Assembly (NCBI GenBank): GCA_020725315.1
Contig: DYFG01000002.1
Coordinates: 1-32,761, forward strand
Reading direction: 5' to 3'
Source of the DNA: Nitrosotalea sp.
GTDB lineage: Archaea > Halobacteriota > Syntropharchaeia > Alkanophagales > Methanospirareceae
Length of the DNA: 32,761 nt
Notes under the pieces: generated by a model
Told to the model about the DNA's origin: nothing
The model's database searches: none
Seen by the model: only the letters and a program-made list of their open reading frames with translations
Made by a program: the position numbers and the translations under genes
In this document: one piece after another, positions 9,533-19,208 of the stretch
Layout: every line of letters begins with the position of its first letter
Numbering within the stretch: position 1 is the stretch's first letter

Positions 9533-9618
9533 AAAACGTTGTGTAAAAACTCATGTTTGTATAAAAAGGAAAAATATATAATGTTATGAAATCAACAAAG
9601 CGAAAGGAGGTAAACAAA

Positions 9619-9663
9619 ATGCAAGTTGGAGCATGTGGTATATGTTGTGATGCCTGCGGATAA
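9619..9663 (+). CDS. 14-aa Cys-rich mini-ORF MQVGACGICCDACG, resembling the start of DUF3795 proteins
   Basis: Strong SD (aaaggaggt) upstream of ATG 9619; four Cys in 14 residues; stop at 9661. Confidence 0.35.
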   Translation: MQVGACGICCDACG

Positions 9664-9929
9664 AAAATTCCGTATTGAAGTTATAAAACCAAATGGATTA
9701 TTATTTCTCAGCACACTTTCTATAATCAACCCTGAACACTACGGGAAGGGGTTCCTATTCCCAAAGAATCCAATTCATTTCAAGATAGAGTATATCGCCA
9801 CTTCTGACTGGGAAATACGGCAGGTGGTTCTTATAAATAAAAGGATATAAATATCAATATGGAACGGATATGAAAACTGAATATCCCTTTGATGGTAAGA
9901 AGTATGAAAAATAGAGAGGAGATAAGCGT

Positions 9930-12900
9930 ATGCTGGTCTTACATGCGGTATGGGACAAAGACAGGCTTTATCTCTGGGCTGAATCTTCCACCCTGCCAGT
10001 AGCAGCCCCAAGAAGTCGTGGTCGGAAGCCTAAGAAGCACAAAATAAAAGCACATCCTTTATCTCTCGCCGGAGATGAGTTGAGGGAAGTTATTGAGAGC
10101 ATCTCAGACCAAACTTATCTAAAGTCTGTGAAGCATCTTGATCAAACTATCATAAAGTTTGAAACGAAAACATTCCTCTTACCCTCAACAGAAAACGGTC
10201 CGCTGCCGTCACCGTGGCTGATCCGAGAAGGGGATTACAGCGTTGAGAAAGCAACTGGGTTAGCGGGCTGGAATATTGAGACTTTGACTTTCGACGACCC
10301 CTATTTAACATTTGATTTCTTACTCGGACTGCCTGAACAGCCCCCTCATGGCTTTGCCTTCGGTAGTTCCTTACGATTCTGGATTGAAGTAGCCAAGTTC
10401 TCACTTGAACTTATTGCGAGAGAGCAGTTTATACCCTCAATCAAAGCCGTTAAGCAAGACTTTCGGGTTGCAGCATGGGAGGTGGTTATTACTGAAGAGG
10501 ACTCAGAACGCGTGCGTACGCTCTCAGAGGCGATGCCACCGAGCTGTCGAGCATTCTCGGACAAAGATAAATCGCCGATGTCATCATCGACAGACATGGT
10601 CTTGAGTTTTGTCAACCGAACCGTTGACGCGTTTATACGCAAAAGCTTAGCATCTACTTCGCTACTCCCTCCTCGTCGTGGTCGCCGCCCAGAAGTTCTC
10701 CCCTTGCCGGAGCAATGGCTTCAAGCTCTTTCAACTGATAATCCTGTTCTTGTGGCGTCACCTGAAGAATTAAACTCCTTTTCCACTGAGATTCAGGCAT
10801 GGCTCGCTCAACTTCGACCAGCCGCACCGGATGCACCGTTTCGCACCTGCTTTAGACTTGAACCACCTTCAGATTCAGGCGGAGAAGAAAATGGTGAGAG
10901 ATGGAAGGTTCGTTTCCTTCTCCAGGCAAAGGATGACCGGAGTCTACTGGTCCCACCGGAGGAGGTCTGGAAAACGAGGTCAAGCACACTTACTTTTCTC
11001 AAACGGAGGTTTGAAAACCCGCAGGAACAATTACTTGCCGACCTCGGAAGAGCGTCCCTGGTTTTTCCCGCCATCGAGATGAGCTTGCAAGCCGCGTCTC
11101 CCGTAGGACTGGAACTGGACGCAGAGCAGGCTTATTCCTTTTTGCGACAGTCAGCACCACTTCTGGAACAGAGTGGTTTCGGCGTACTTCTCCCATCGTG
11201 GTGGGAGAAGCCGGGTGCACGTATTGGCGTAAAACTCAAGCTGAAGCCTGCATCTGCACCAGATGGAAGTGGCAAAGTGGTAACTTCCGGGCTTCTTGGC
11301 GTTAAAGGTATCATCGCTTATGACTGGGAAGTTGCTGTGGGCGACGAAACGCTTTCTGAGACGGAATTCGAACATTTAGCCTCTTTAAAGGTACCTTTGG
11401 TTCAAGTACGAGGACAGTGGGTGGAATTGCGACCTGAAGCGATAGAAGCGGCAATCGAATTCTTCAAAAAGAAGCACGATGGCGGCGAAATGACTTTGAG
11501 CGAGGCGATACAACTTGGACTGGGTGCAGGTACTGAGGATGTGGAAACAGAATTTGGTCTACCCGTAGTGGAAGTGGAGACAGAGGGCTGGCTCGAGGAT
11601 ATGCTAAGCAGTTTCTCTGAAGGTGCTGAAATAACACCTGTTAAGACGCCACGAACCTTCCGCGGCAAGCTCCGCCCTTATCAGGTAAAAGGCGTCTCAT
11701 GGCTCGCATACCTGAATAAATTCGGACTTGGTGCCTGCTTAGCGGACGACATGGGTTTGGGGAAGACGATCGAGCTGATCGCCCTTCTTCTGCATGAGCG
11801 CTCGGATAAACGAAGGGAGAAGCTGGCACCAACACTTCTAATCAGTCCCATGTCAGTGGTTGGCAACTGGCAAAAAGAGGTTGAACGGTTCGCACCATCG
11901 CTAAAAGTCATGGTTCATCACGGCGCCGATAGACTTATGGGCGAAATCTTCGCGGGGGAAGCAAAGAAGCATGACCTCGTCATCAGCACTTACGCACTGG
12001 CGCATCGAGACGAAGATACGCTTTCCACGGTTCACTGGCGGCACGTCGTGCTGGACGAAGCACAGAATATAAAAAATCCGGCTGCTAAACAGACGAAAGC
12101 GATAAAGAAGCTCAAAGCAGAGCAGAGAATCGCACTCACCGGGACACCCGTAGAAAACCGTCTGTCTGAACTCTGGTCTATCATGGACTTCCTCAACCCC
12201 GGGTACCTGAAATCCGCACGAGATTTCCGCACGAAGTTCGCTTTGCCCATCGAGAGATATAGAAAGAAAGAGCGTGCCGAGATGCTTCGTCGCATAATTC
12301 AGCCCTTTGTGCTTAGGCGTGTGAAAACCGACCCCAAGATCATCAAGGATTTACCTGAGAAGATGGAGATGAACGTTTACTACAACCTTACAAAAGAGCA
12401 GGCTTCGCTTTACGAAGCTGTTGTTTCGGATATGATGGAAAGAATAGAGCAATCCGAAGGAATCGAACGTAAAGGACTGGTGCTCGCTACTCTAATGAAG
12501 CTGAAGCAAATCTGCAATCACCCTGCGTTGTTCCTCCAGGATGGTAGTATCTTAGAAGGTCGCTCCGGGAAGCTTGCTCGAGTGGAAGAGATGCTTGAGG
12601 AGGTACTTGCAGAGGGCGACAAAGCGCTTATTTTTACGCAGTTCGCGGGAATGGGTGTTATGTTGCGGCACTATTTACAGGAGAAGTTAGGGTGCGAGAC
12701 GCTATTCTTGCACGGAGGCACACCAAAGAAGCAGCGAGATGCTATGATCCAGCGGTTCCAGAATGACCATTACGGTTCACCGCTATTTATTCTTTCACTT
12801 AAAGCGGGCGGTTTTGGACTCAACCTGACCGCTGCGAACCATGTCTTCCACTTTGACCGGTGGTGGAATCCAGCAGTTGAGAATCAGGCAACGGACCGCG

Positions 12901-13109
12901 TCTTCCGCATCGGGCAGAAGAAAAATGTCCAGGTTCATAAGTTCGTCTGCATCGGCACGCTTGAAGAGCGCATAAACCAGATGATAGAGCAGAAGAAGGA
13001 GCTTGCAGACTCTATTATCGGCACTGGTGAGGCTTGGCTCACGGAATTATCAACAGAGCAGCTCAAAGAGGTCTTCACGTTGAGTCGTGATGCGATATGG
13101 GGTGATTAA
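9930..13109 (+). CDS. SNF2-family DEAD/DEAH-box helicase
   Basis: 1059 aa; DDMGLGKTIELIALLL, DEAQNIKN, LTGTPVENRLSELWSIMDFLNPGYL, LSLKAGGFGLNLTAANHVFHFDRWWNPAVENQATDRVFRIGQ. Confidence 0.95.
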   Translation: MLVLHAVWDKDRLYLWAESSTLPVAAPRSRGRKPKKHKIKAHPLSLAGDELREVIESISDQTYLKSVKHLDQTIIKFETKTFLLPSTENGPLPSPWLIREGDYSVEKATGLAGWNIETLTFDDPYLTFDFLLGLPEQPPHGFAFGSSLRFWIEVAKFSLELIAREQFIPSIKAVKQDFRVAAWEVVITEEDSERVRTLSEAMPPSCRAFSDKDKSPMSSSTDMVLSFVNRTVDAFIRKSLASTSLLPPRRGRRPEVLPLPEQWLQALSTDNPVLVASPEELNSFSTEIQAWLAQLRPAAPDAPFRTCFRLEPPSDSGGEENGERWKVRFLLQAKDDRSLLVPPEEVWKTRSSTLTFLKRRFENPQEQLLADLGRASLVFPAIEMSLQAASPVGLELDAEQAYSFLRQSAPLLEQSGFGVLLPSWWEKPGARIGVKLKLKPASAPDGSGKVVTSGLLGVKGIIAYDWEVAVGDETLSETEFEHLASLKVPLVQVRGQWVELRPEAIEAAIEFFKKKHDGGEMTLSEAIQLGLGAGTEDVETEFGLPVVEVETEGWLEDMLSSFSEGAEITPVKTPRTFRGKLRPYQVKGVSWLAYLNKFGLGACLADDMGLGKTIELIALLLHERSDKRREKLAPTLLISPMSVVGNWQKEVERFAPSLKVMVHHGADRLMGEIFAGEAKKHDLVISTYALAHRDEDTLSTVHWRHVVLDEAQNIKNPAAKQTKAIKKLKAEQRIALTGTPVENRLSELWSIMDFLNPGYLKSARDFRTKFALPIERYRKKERAEMLRRIIQPFVLRRVKTDPKIIKDLPEKMEMNVYYNLTKEQASLYEAVVSDMMERIEQSEGIERKGLVLATLMKLKQICNHPALFLQDGSILEGRSGKLARVEEMLEEVLAEGDKALIFTQFAGMGVMLRHYLQEKLGCETLFLHGGTPKKQRDAMIQRFQNDHYGSPLFILSLKAGGFGLNLTAANHVFHFDRWWNPAVENQATDRVFRIGQKKNVQVHKFVCIGTLEERINQMIEQKKELADSIIGTGEAWLTELSTEQLKEVFTLSRDAIWGD

Positions 13110-13112
13110 AAA

Positions 13113-14030
13113 ATGGGTTGGAACAGCTACTGGGGCTATTACAGACCTGCGAAACCGAAAGAAGTAAAAGATGGCATAAGAGCGAAGAGTAAACGAGGCG
13201 CAATTGGCGAGACCTGGTGGTCAAAACGATGGATTGACGTGCTTGAATCCTTCGATATGGGTGAAAGACTGAGCAGAGGGCGCTCTTATGCTCGTAAAGG
13301 ACAGGTAATCTCAATTGACGTCCATAAAGGGATTGTTACCGCTAAGGTTCAGGGCACACGACCAAAACCCTACGATGTCAGAATCCAATTGAAGCCGATT
13401 GCTGAACACGATTGGGACAAAGTAACGGATGCAATGGCATCAAAGGCGATATTTGCAGCTAAGTTGCTTTCAGGCGAGATGCCGCTCGACATCGAGGATG
13501 CTTTCAGTGAAGCTGGTATCGCTCTTTTTCCTAAAGCCAAGAAAGAACTAGAAACTGATTGCTCCTGTCCCGATTGGGCAAATCCATGTAAGCATATCGC
13601 AGCGGTCTATTACCTCTTAGCAGAGCGGTTTGACGAAGACCCGTTTCTTATCTTCAAACTCCGTGGTCGAACAAAGGATGAGATCATTGATGCTCTTCGT
13701 GAAAAGCGTGCTGCTGCCGCAACTGCGGAAGAAAAAAGCGAAGCGATAACCGAAACCGCTGTTTCCATCTCTGGCGAGAAAGTCAGACCTCTGGAGGAAT
13801 GTCTGGATTCTTTCTGGCAAGCGGGTGATGCGTTGGATTCCTTTTCCGTGAATCCTGCTCCTCCAGAGGTAGAGAATGCAATTCTTAAAAGACTGGGAGA
13901 TCTTCCTTTCTCCGTTGGCAAAGTCAATCTCGTATCGTTGCTGCCAAAGGCATACAAAGTGGCGAGCAGTAGGGCATTGCAGAAGGCATCCGGGGAATTG
14001 GAAGAAGGTGCAGAAAGCAGGAACGCTTAG
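13113..14030 (+). CDS. SWIM zinc-finger protein
   Basis: CSCPDWANPCKHIAAVYYLL (CxCx(n)CxH) SWIM motif; 3 nt downstream of the SNF2 helicase gene. Confidence 0.85.
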   Translation: MGWNSYWGYYRPAKPKEVKDGIRAKSKRGAIGETWWSKRWIDVLESFDMGERLSRGRSYARKGQVISIDVHKGIVTAKVQGTRPKPYDVRIQLKPIAEHDWDKVTDAMASKAIFAAKLLSGEMPLDIEDAFSEAGIALFPKAKKELETDCSCPDWANPCKHIAAVYYLLAERFDEDPFLIFKLRGRTKDEIIDALREKRAAAATAEEKSEAITETAVSISGEKVRPLEECLDSFWQAGDALDSFSVNPAPPEVENAILKRLGDLPFSVGKVNLVSLLPKAYKVASSRALQKASGELEEGAESRNA

Positions 14031-14145
14031 ATAATGGAATGGTCAACTGTGTTTAACCTCCTATTCACCAGAACACCTATTACAAAAAACTGTTAGAGGG
14101 ATGAACAGAAAATAAGATTGGAAAGGGAGTTAAGTATATGGTGAA

Positions 14146-16558
14146 ATGTTCTTAAAATCGCTCACGCTGAAGAATTACCGAAAATATAAAAATACGTCTG
14201 TTGAGTTCCCGGATGGCGTTATAGGCATTATCGGGTTAAATGGTGTGGGGAAGACCACTCTGGTTGAGGCGATAGGCTGGGCTTTATTTGGCCATCATGC
14301 AGCTCGAACAACTAAAGAGCAGATAAAAAGGGAAGGTGCATCGCCCCATGAGCCATGCAGCGTTGCCCTGGAATTCGAGCTGGATGGTGATAGTATGAAG
14401 TGGTAAGAGAGATGGTAGGCAAGAATTTAGTGCCAAAGGCACGTCTCGTCATCAATAGAAGACTCATAACGGACAATGCTGATGAGGTCACCGCAGTAAT
14501 AGAGGAAAAAATCGGCATGGATTACTTGTCCTTCTTCATTTCGGTCTTCGCACGGCAGAAAGAGTTGAACGCGCTCTCAGCTATGAGAGCCGCGGAGAGG
14601 AAGAAGCTCGTGCTCCGAATGCTCGGCATAGAGCAGATAGAGAGGAGTATACAGGCGATAAGAGAGGATAAGAGAGGTAAAGAGAAGCGGATAGAAGGTA
14701 TAAAAGCGGCAACTGTGGATAAAGAAGGCAGAAGGAAGATAGATGTGCTTACAAGTAAGCAAGAAGAATCGGAGAACGCGAAAGAGGCACTTTTACCGAT
14801 TATAAAAGATATAGAAGCCTCTACGCGTGCTAAAGAGAGAGAGGTGGAGAAATCAAAAGAAGATTTGGGGATCGCCACGAGAACCTATGAGAGATACGTA
14901 GCGTTGAGCACTAATCTGGGCGAGAGGCGAAGTGATTTGGATAATGTGAGGAAGCGGGGGGAAGAGAGGGAAAAGGAGCTCACTGATCTGCTTGAAAAGA
15001 AAGAACAGCTTGAAGGAATTGCTGATAAAGAGGCACATTACTTCCAGATGCGGGAGAAGAAGGAGGAACTCGATTCGTTGCGAGAGAGATATCAACGCAA
15101 GCTCGAGCTGGTGGAAAGGGAAGAGAAAACCTCGCTGGAGCTCCAAAAGCGTGAGGAGAACATAAGAGGGTTGAAGCAGCAGAGTGCAGAATTTGAAGGC
15201 GTCGAGGAGCAGGTGAAAGCGGTAAAGAGGATGAGGGATGAAGTACAGAAACAAAAGGAGATTATACATTCAAGACTCGGCGCTTTTAAATCACTGATAG
15301 TAGAGCATAAGAAGGAGATAGAAGAGAGTAAGGGAAAGAAGAAGGGAATAGAGGATTTGGGTCCTGAGGGCGAATGCCCGATGTGTGAAAGGAAATTGGG
15401 ATTACATTACGAAGGGCTCGTAAAGAAGCTCCACGAGGAGATACAAACCCAAACGAAAAAACTCCATTCGATTTTTAACGAATACAAAAGTAAAAAAGAG
15501 GAACTTGCTTCTTTGGAACGTGAAGAAGCATTGCTCGTACAGAGGGATAAAGAGCTGGATATGCGTATAAGGGAGAAGCGCGCGCTGGATATGCGAATTG
15601 TGCATGAAGGGCGTGAGTTAGAGCGGTGGAAGAAGGAATTTGAGTTGATAAAGAGCGATTTGAAACCGCTCATGGCTGTGGAATTTGATGATGATGCTTA
15701 TAGAGAGGTTATTTCCGCTATAAAGGATCTTGAAGTGGTTTATAGGAAGATACTCGGGTTACGAGCGGAGATAGGGAGGATTGACGAGGTGGAAAATAAT
15801 CTGCGAATGTTACGTGAATTGGAACGCAGAACTTCGGAGGATATAACGGTTCTGCAAAGACAGATAGACGAATTAGCATTTGATAAGAAGGAATATGATG
15901 AGAAGAGGGCGAGGTACGAACGGAAGAAGGAGGAATTGAACGAATTGAGGCTCAAGCTTTTGGAGAGGAGAAACGAGTTCGAGAACGTATGTAGAGAGAT
16001 AGCGCGTGTCATAGAAGAAATGGAGGAGCAAAAGAGGTTACTGGAGGAGAAGGAGAACGAAGAGACGGAGATACTGTATCTGAGCTTGCTGGACAAGCTC
16101 ATGAATGACTTCAAGGTGTACATGGTCGGCAGGATTCGTCCGATGCTCTCTGGTTATGCATCAGATATGCTGAGACGGTTAACGGATGGTAAATACAGCA
16201 TGCTGGAGCTGGATGAGAAGTATGATGTCTTCATCTATGACGAAGGCACACCGTATGAAATAAACAGGTTCTCAGGCGGTGAGGAGGACTTAGCAAATCT
16301 CTGCCTCAGACTTGCGATTTCCGCAGTGGTTGCCGAACGGAGTGCGATTCAAACGAATTTTATTATCCTCGATGAGATCTTTGGCTCACAGGACGCTTTT
16401 CGGAGACGGAATATTATTTTAGCATTGAATGAGTCTCGAAGAAGTTCAGACAGATATTTTTAATCACGCACATAGAGGACGTGAAGGATTATATGGAGTA
16501 TGTGCTGCGGGTGATCGAAGATGAAGAGGGCGTGAGTTCGGTGAAGATGGGGGAGTAG
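14146..16558 (+). pseudogene. Rad50/SMC-like ATPase broken by two frameshifts
   Basis: N-terminal Walker A (GLNGVGKTTLVEAIGWALFG), CPMC zinc-hook motif, signature FSGGEEDLANLCLRLAIS, Walker B FIILDEIFGSQD. Frame breaks near 14400 (SMK|VVREMVGK) and near 16440 (LNESRR|KFRQIFLITHIEDVKDYMEYVLRVIEDEEGVSSVKMGE, stop 16556-16558). Confidence 0.8.
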
Positions 16559-16648
16559 GCTAAGTCAATTCCGCAGATCTGCAAGGCACTAACTTGACTA
16601 TCAATTTATCTATTCTTCTATCATAATTATATGCTTTGGTAGAATGAT

Positions 16649-17506
16649 ATGAAATCAGTGGAAACTCTCATTATATTTTTGAAAGGGCTATTCATGGGAA
16701 TAGCAGATATAATACCTGGTATTTCTGGTGGTACAATTGCACTGATTACTGGTATTTATGAAAGGTTGGTTCATGCGATAAGTAAAATAGATTTTAAATT
16801 TGTTACTTTTTTTCTGAAAGGCGATTTTGACGAAGCAAAGAAAAATATCAGTGAAATAGATTTTAAATTATTCATTCCGCTGATTTCAGGTATTGGTTTA
16901 GCGATTTTACTTATGTCTAACATGATATATTTTCTCTTGCAAAACTTAACTGCTATCACTTATGCTTTCTTCCTCGGTTTAATCTTTGCGTCTGCAGTTT
17001 TACTTTACAAAAAGGGAGAGGGCATATCCGTCAAAAATATTTTATTTTCATTCATTGGATTTATATTCGCCTTTTTATTTGTGGGATCTGGTGCACTACA
17101 ACTTGGGCATTCCTTGCCCATTATTTTTATTTCTGGCACCTTAGCTATATGTGCAATGATACTGCCAGGGATTTCTGGCGCATTCATATTGCTTTTCTTG
17201 AACCAGTATGAATATATGCTTTTTGTACTGAAGAATTTGCGGTTCTTAGAAATGTTCACATTTGGTTTCGGCGCTTTAATCGGTATTTTATGTTTCTCCA
17301 GAGTTTTAGATTACGCACTGAAAAAGCATGAAAACTTTATTATCTCTTTTCTTATTGGCTTGATGTTAGGTGCATCACGGCTTCCATATCAAAATATCGT
17401 GAACACGTTGGATTCGATTTTGCCTGTTTTGATTTCAGCTATGCTTGGTTTTTCCATTATTTTTATCTTGGAATATATAAAAAATTATAGAGTACAGAGA
17501 GATTGA
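16649..17506 (+). CDS. DUF368 family membrane protein
   Basis: GLFMGIADIIPGISGGTIALITGIYERL and GTLAICAMILPGISGAFILLFLNQYEYML. Confidence 0.85.
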   Translation: MKSVETLIIFLKGLFMGIADIIPGISGGTIALITGIYERLVHAISKIDFKFVTFFLKGDFDEAKKNISEIDFKLFIPLISGIGLAILLMSNMIYFLLQNLTAITYAFFLGLIFASAVLLYKKGEGISVKNILFSFIGFIFAFLFVGSGALQLGHSLPIIFISGTLAICAMILPGISGAFILLFLNQYEYMLFVLKNLRFLEMFTFGFGALIGILCFSRVLDYALKKHENFIISFLIGLMLGASRLPYQNIVNTLDSILPVLISAMLGFSIIFILEYIKNYRVQRD

Positions 17507-17515
17507 GAACGAGCA

Positions 17516-19117
17516 ATGAAATTTGACCCAAAGCAGATAAGAGAAGATACGAGCACGGATTTTGAAGCTGCATGGATAGAAGGTGTGAAATACGCACGTG
17601 AGCGGAGACTTAACAGAGGATATCCACGCTCATTGCGCACGGTGAGCTATGGAAAGCCTCACCCTGTCTTTGAAACGATACAAAAGTTGAGAGAGGCGTA
17701 TCTGCGGCTCGGCTTTGAAGAAGTTATGAATCCGGTAATGATAGAGGAGGAGGACGTGAAGAAGCAGTTTGGAAAAGAAGCACTTGCTGTCTTAGACCGC
17801 TGTTATTATCTCGCGGGATTGCCTCGTCCTGATATCGGCATCTCGGAGGACCGGGTGAGGATGATGAACTCGTACTTGGGTAAAGAATTATCGAACGAGG
17901 AAATAGAGGGGCTCAAGACTACATTGCACCGGTATAAAAAAGGCGAAATAGGGGGCGATGATCTGGTCTATGAGGTGGCATACAGTATACGTGTGGGGGA
18001 TATGAAAGTAACGAAAGTGCTCGATACGGTTTTCCCGGAGTTAAAAACCCTCTCTCCTCTCTCCTCCCGTGCTACATTACGAAGTCATATGACCTCTGGC
18101 TGGTTCTTAACACTTGCCGAAATCTGGAATAAAAAGCCATTACCAATAAAATTATTCTCAGTGGATAGATGTTTCCGGAGGGAGCAGCGTGAGGATGAAA
18201 TAAGGCTTCGTAATTATCATTCTGCATCATGCGTCGTATGTAACGAAGAAGTGAGCATAGACGATGGTAAAGAGATCGCAACAGGGCTGCTTTCTCAATT
18301 TGGCTTTGATAAGATAAAATTCAGAAAGGACGAGAAACGCTCGAAATATTACATGCCTGAGACTCAAACAGAGGTTTTTTGCTATCACTCTCGAATTGGC
18401 TGGGTGGAATTAGCGACGTTTGGTATTTATTCCCCCACTGCATTGGCGCGCTATGACATTCCGTATCCCGTGGTGAACCTGGGGTTGGGTGTAGAGCGAT
18501 TAGCAATGATAGTGTACGAGCAGAACGATGCGAGAGCATTAGCATTGCCACAATTTTACGCACCATGGAAGTTGAGCGATATGGAACTAGCTGAGCTGAT
18601 AAGCATTGAAAAGACACCAAGCACGCTGGAAGGTGAGAATATAGTTAAAAGCATAGTACAAGTGTGCGAAGATAAGGGGAATGAGAAATCACCGTGCGAG
18701 TTCCTTGCCTATGGCGGTGCCCTTTTCGGGAAAGAGATAGAAGTATGGGTAATTGAGCAAGAGGAAAACACCCTTTTATGTGGTCCCGCGTATCTGAATG
18801 AGATAGTTGTATTCGAAGGATCTATAGTTGGCATACCGAGGAAGGAGGAATGGGAAAAGGTGTTTGATGAGGGGGTGCCCACAAACATACGGTTTGTAGA
18901 TGCATTTGCCGCATTTGCCGCTTATAAGATAGAGGAAGCAGCTAAAAGTGAAGGAATCGAGAGGGAAGACGTGGAAGTAAAAGTAAAGATCGTTAGAAGC
19001 GGCGCGGATATAAATATAAAGATAGATGACGTGGCGATGCGGTATATCACCGCGATGAAGAAGAAGATAGATATGCGGGGTCCTGTTTTCATTACCGTGG
19101 TTGGTAAAAAGGTCTGA
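17516..19117 (+). CDS. sepS: O-phosphoseryl-tRNA(Cys) synthetase (SepRS)
   Basis: 533 aa; class II synthetase resembling SepRS: MKFDPKQIREDTSTDFEAAW, GYPRSLRTVSYGKPHPVFETIQKLREAYLRLGFEEVMNPVMIEE, RSHMTSGWFLTL, GLGVERLAMI. Confidence 0.92.
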   Translation: MKFDPKQIREDTSTDFEAAWIEGVKYARERRLNRGYPRSLRTVSYGKPHPVFETIQKLREAYLRLGFEEVMNPVMIEEEDVKKQFGKEALAVLDRCYYLAGLPRPDIGISEDRVRMMNSYLGKELSNEEIEGLKTTLHRYKKGEIGGDDLVYEVAYSIRVGDMKVTKVLDTVFPELKTLSPLSSRATLRSHMTSGWFLTLAEIWNKKPLPIKLFSVDRCFRREQREDEIRLRNYHSASCVVCNEEVSIDDGKEIATGLLSQFGFDKIKFRKDEKRSKYYMPETQTEVFCYHSRIGWVELATFGIYSPTALARYDIPYPVVNLGLGVERLAMIVYEQNDARALALPQFYAPWKLSDMELAELISIEKTPSTLEGENIVKSIVQVCEDKGNEKSPCEFLAYGGALFGKEIEVWVIEQEENTLLCGPAYLNEIVVFEGSIVGIPRKEEWEKVFDEGVPTNIRFVDAFAAFAAYKIEEAAKSEGIEREDVEVKVKIVRSGADINIKIDDVAMRYITAMKKKIDMRGPVFITVVGKKV

Positions 19118-19208
19118 AGGACGATGATGAAGAACTATAAGAGCTTCTTGAATTCCTCTAGGAAAGCCAGACTGGAAAAGTCACCTGCTGAAGTTGCCTT
19201 GTTTTAAT

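Noticed and set aside
10808-11911. Numerous minus-strand ORFs of 60-90 aa inside the SNF2 helicase gene
   Set aside because: Antisense to a strong, motif-rich ORF; no recognisable domains.
9930-14030. SNF2 helicase + SWIM as a DISARM defence locus
   Set aside because: No DUF1998, PLD or methyltransferase genes adjacent; SNF2 alone is insufficient.
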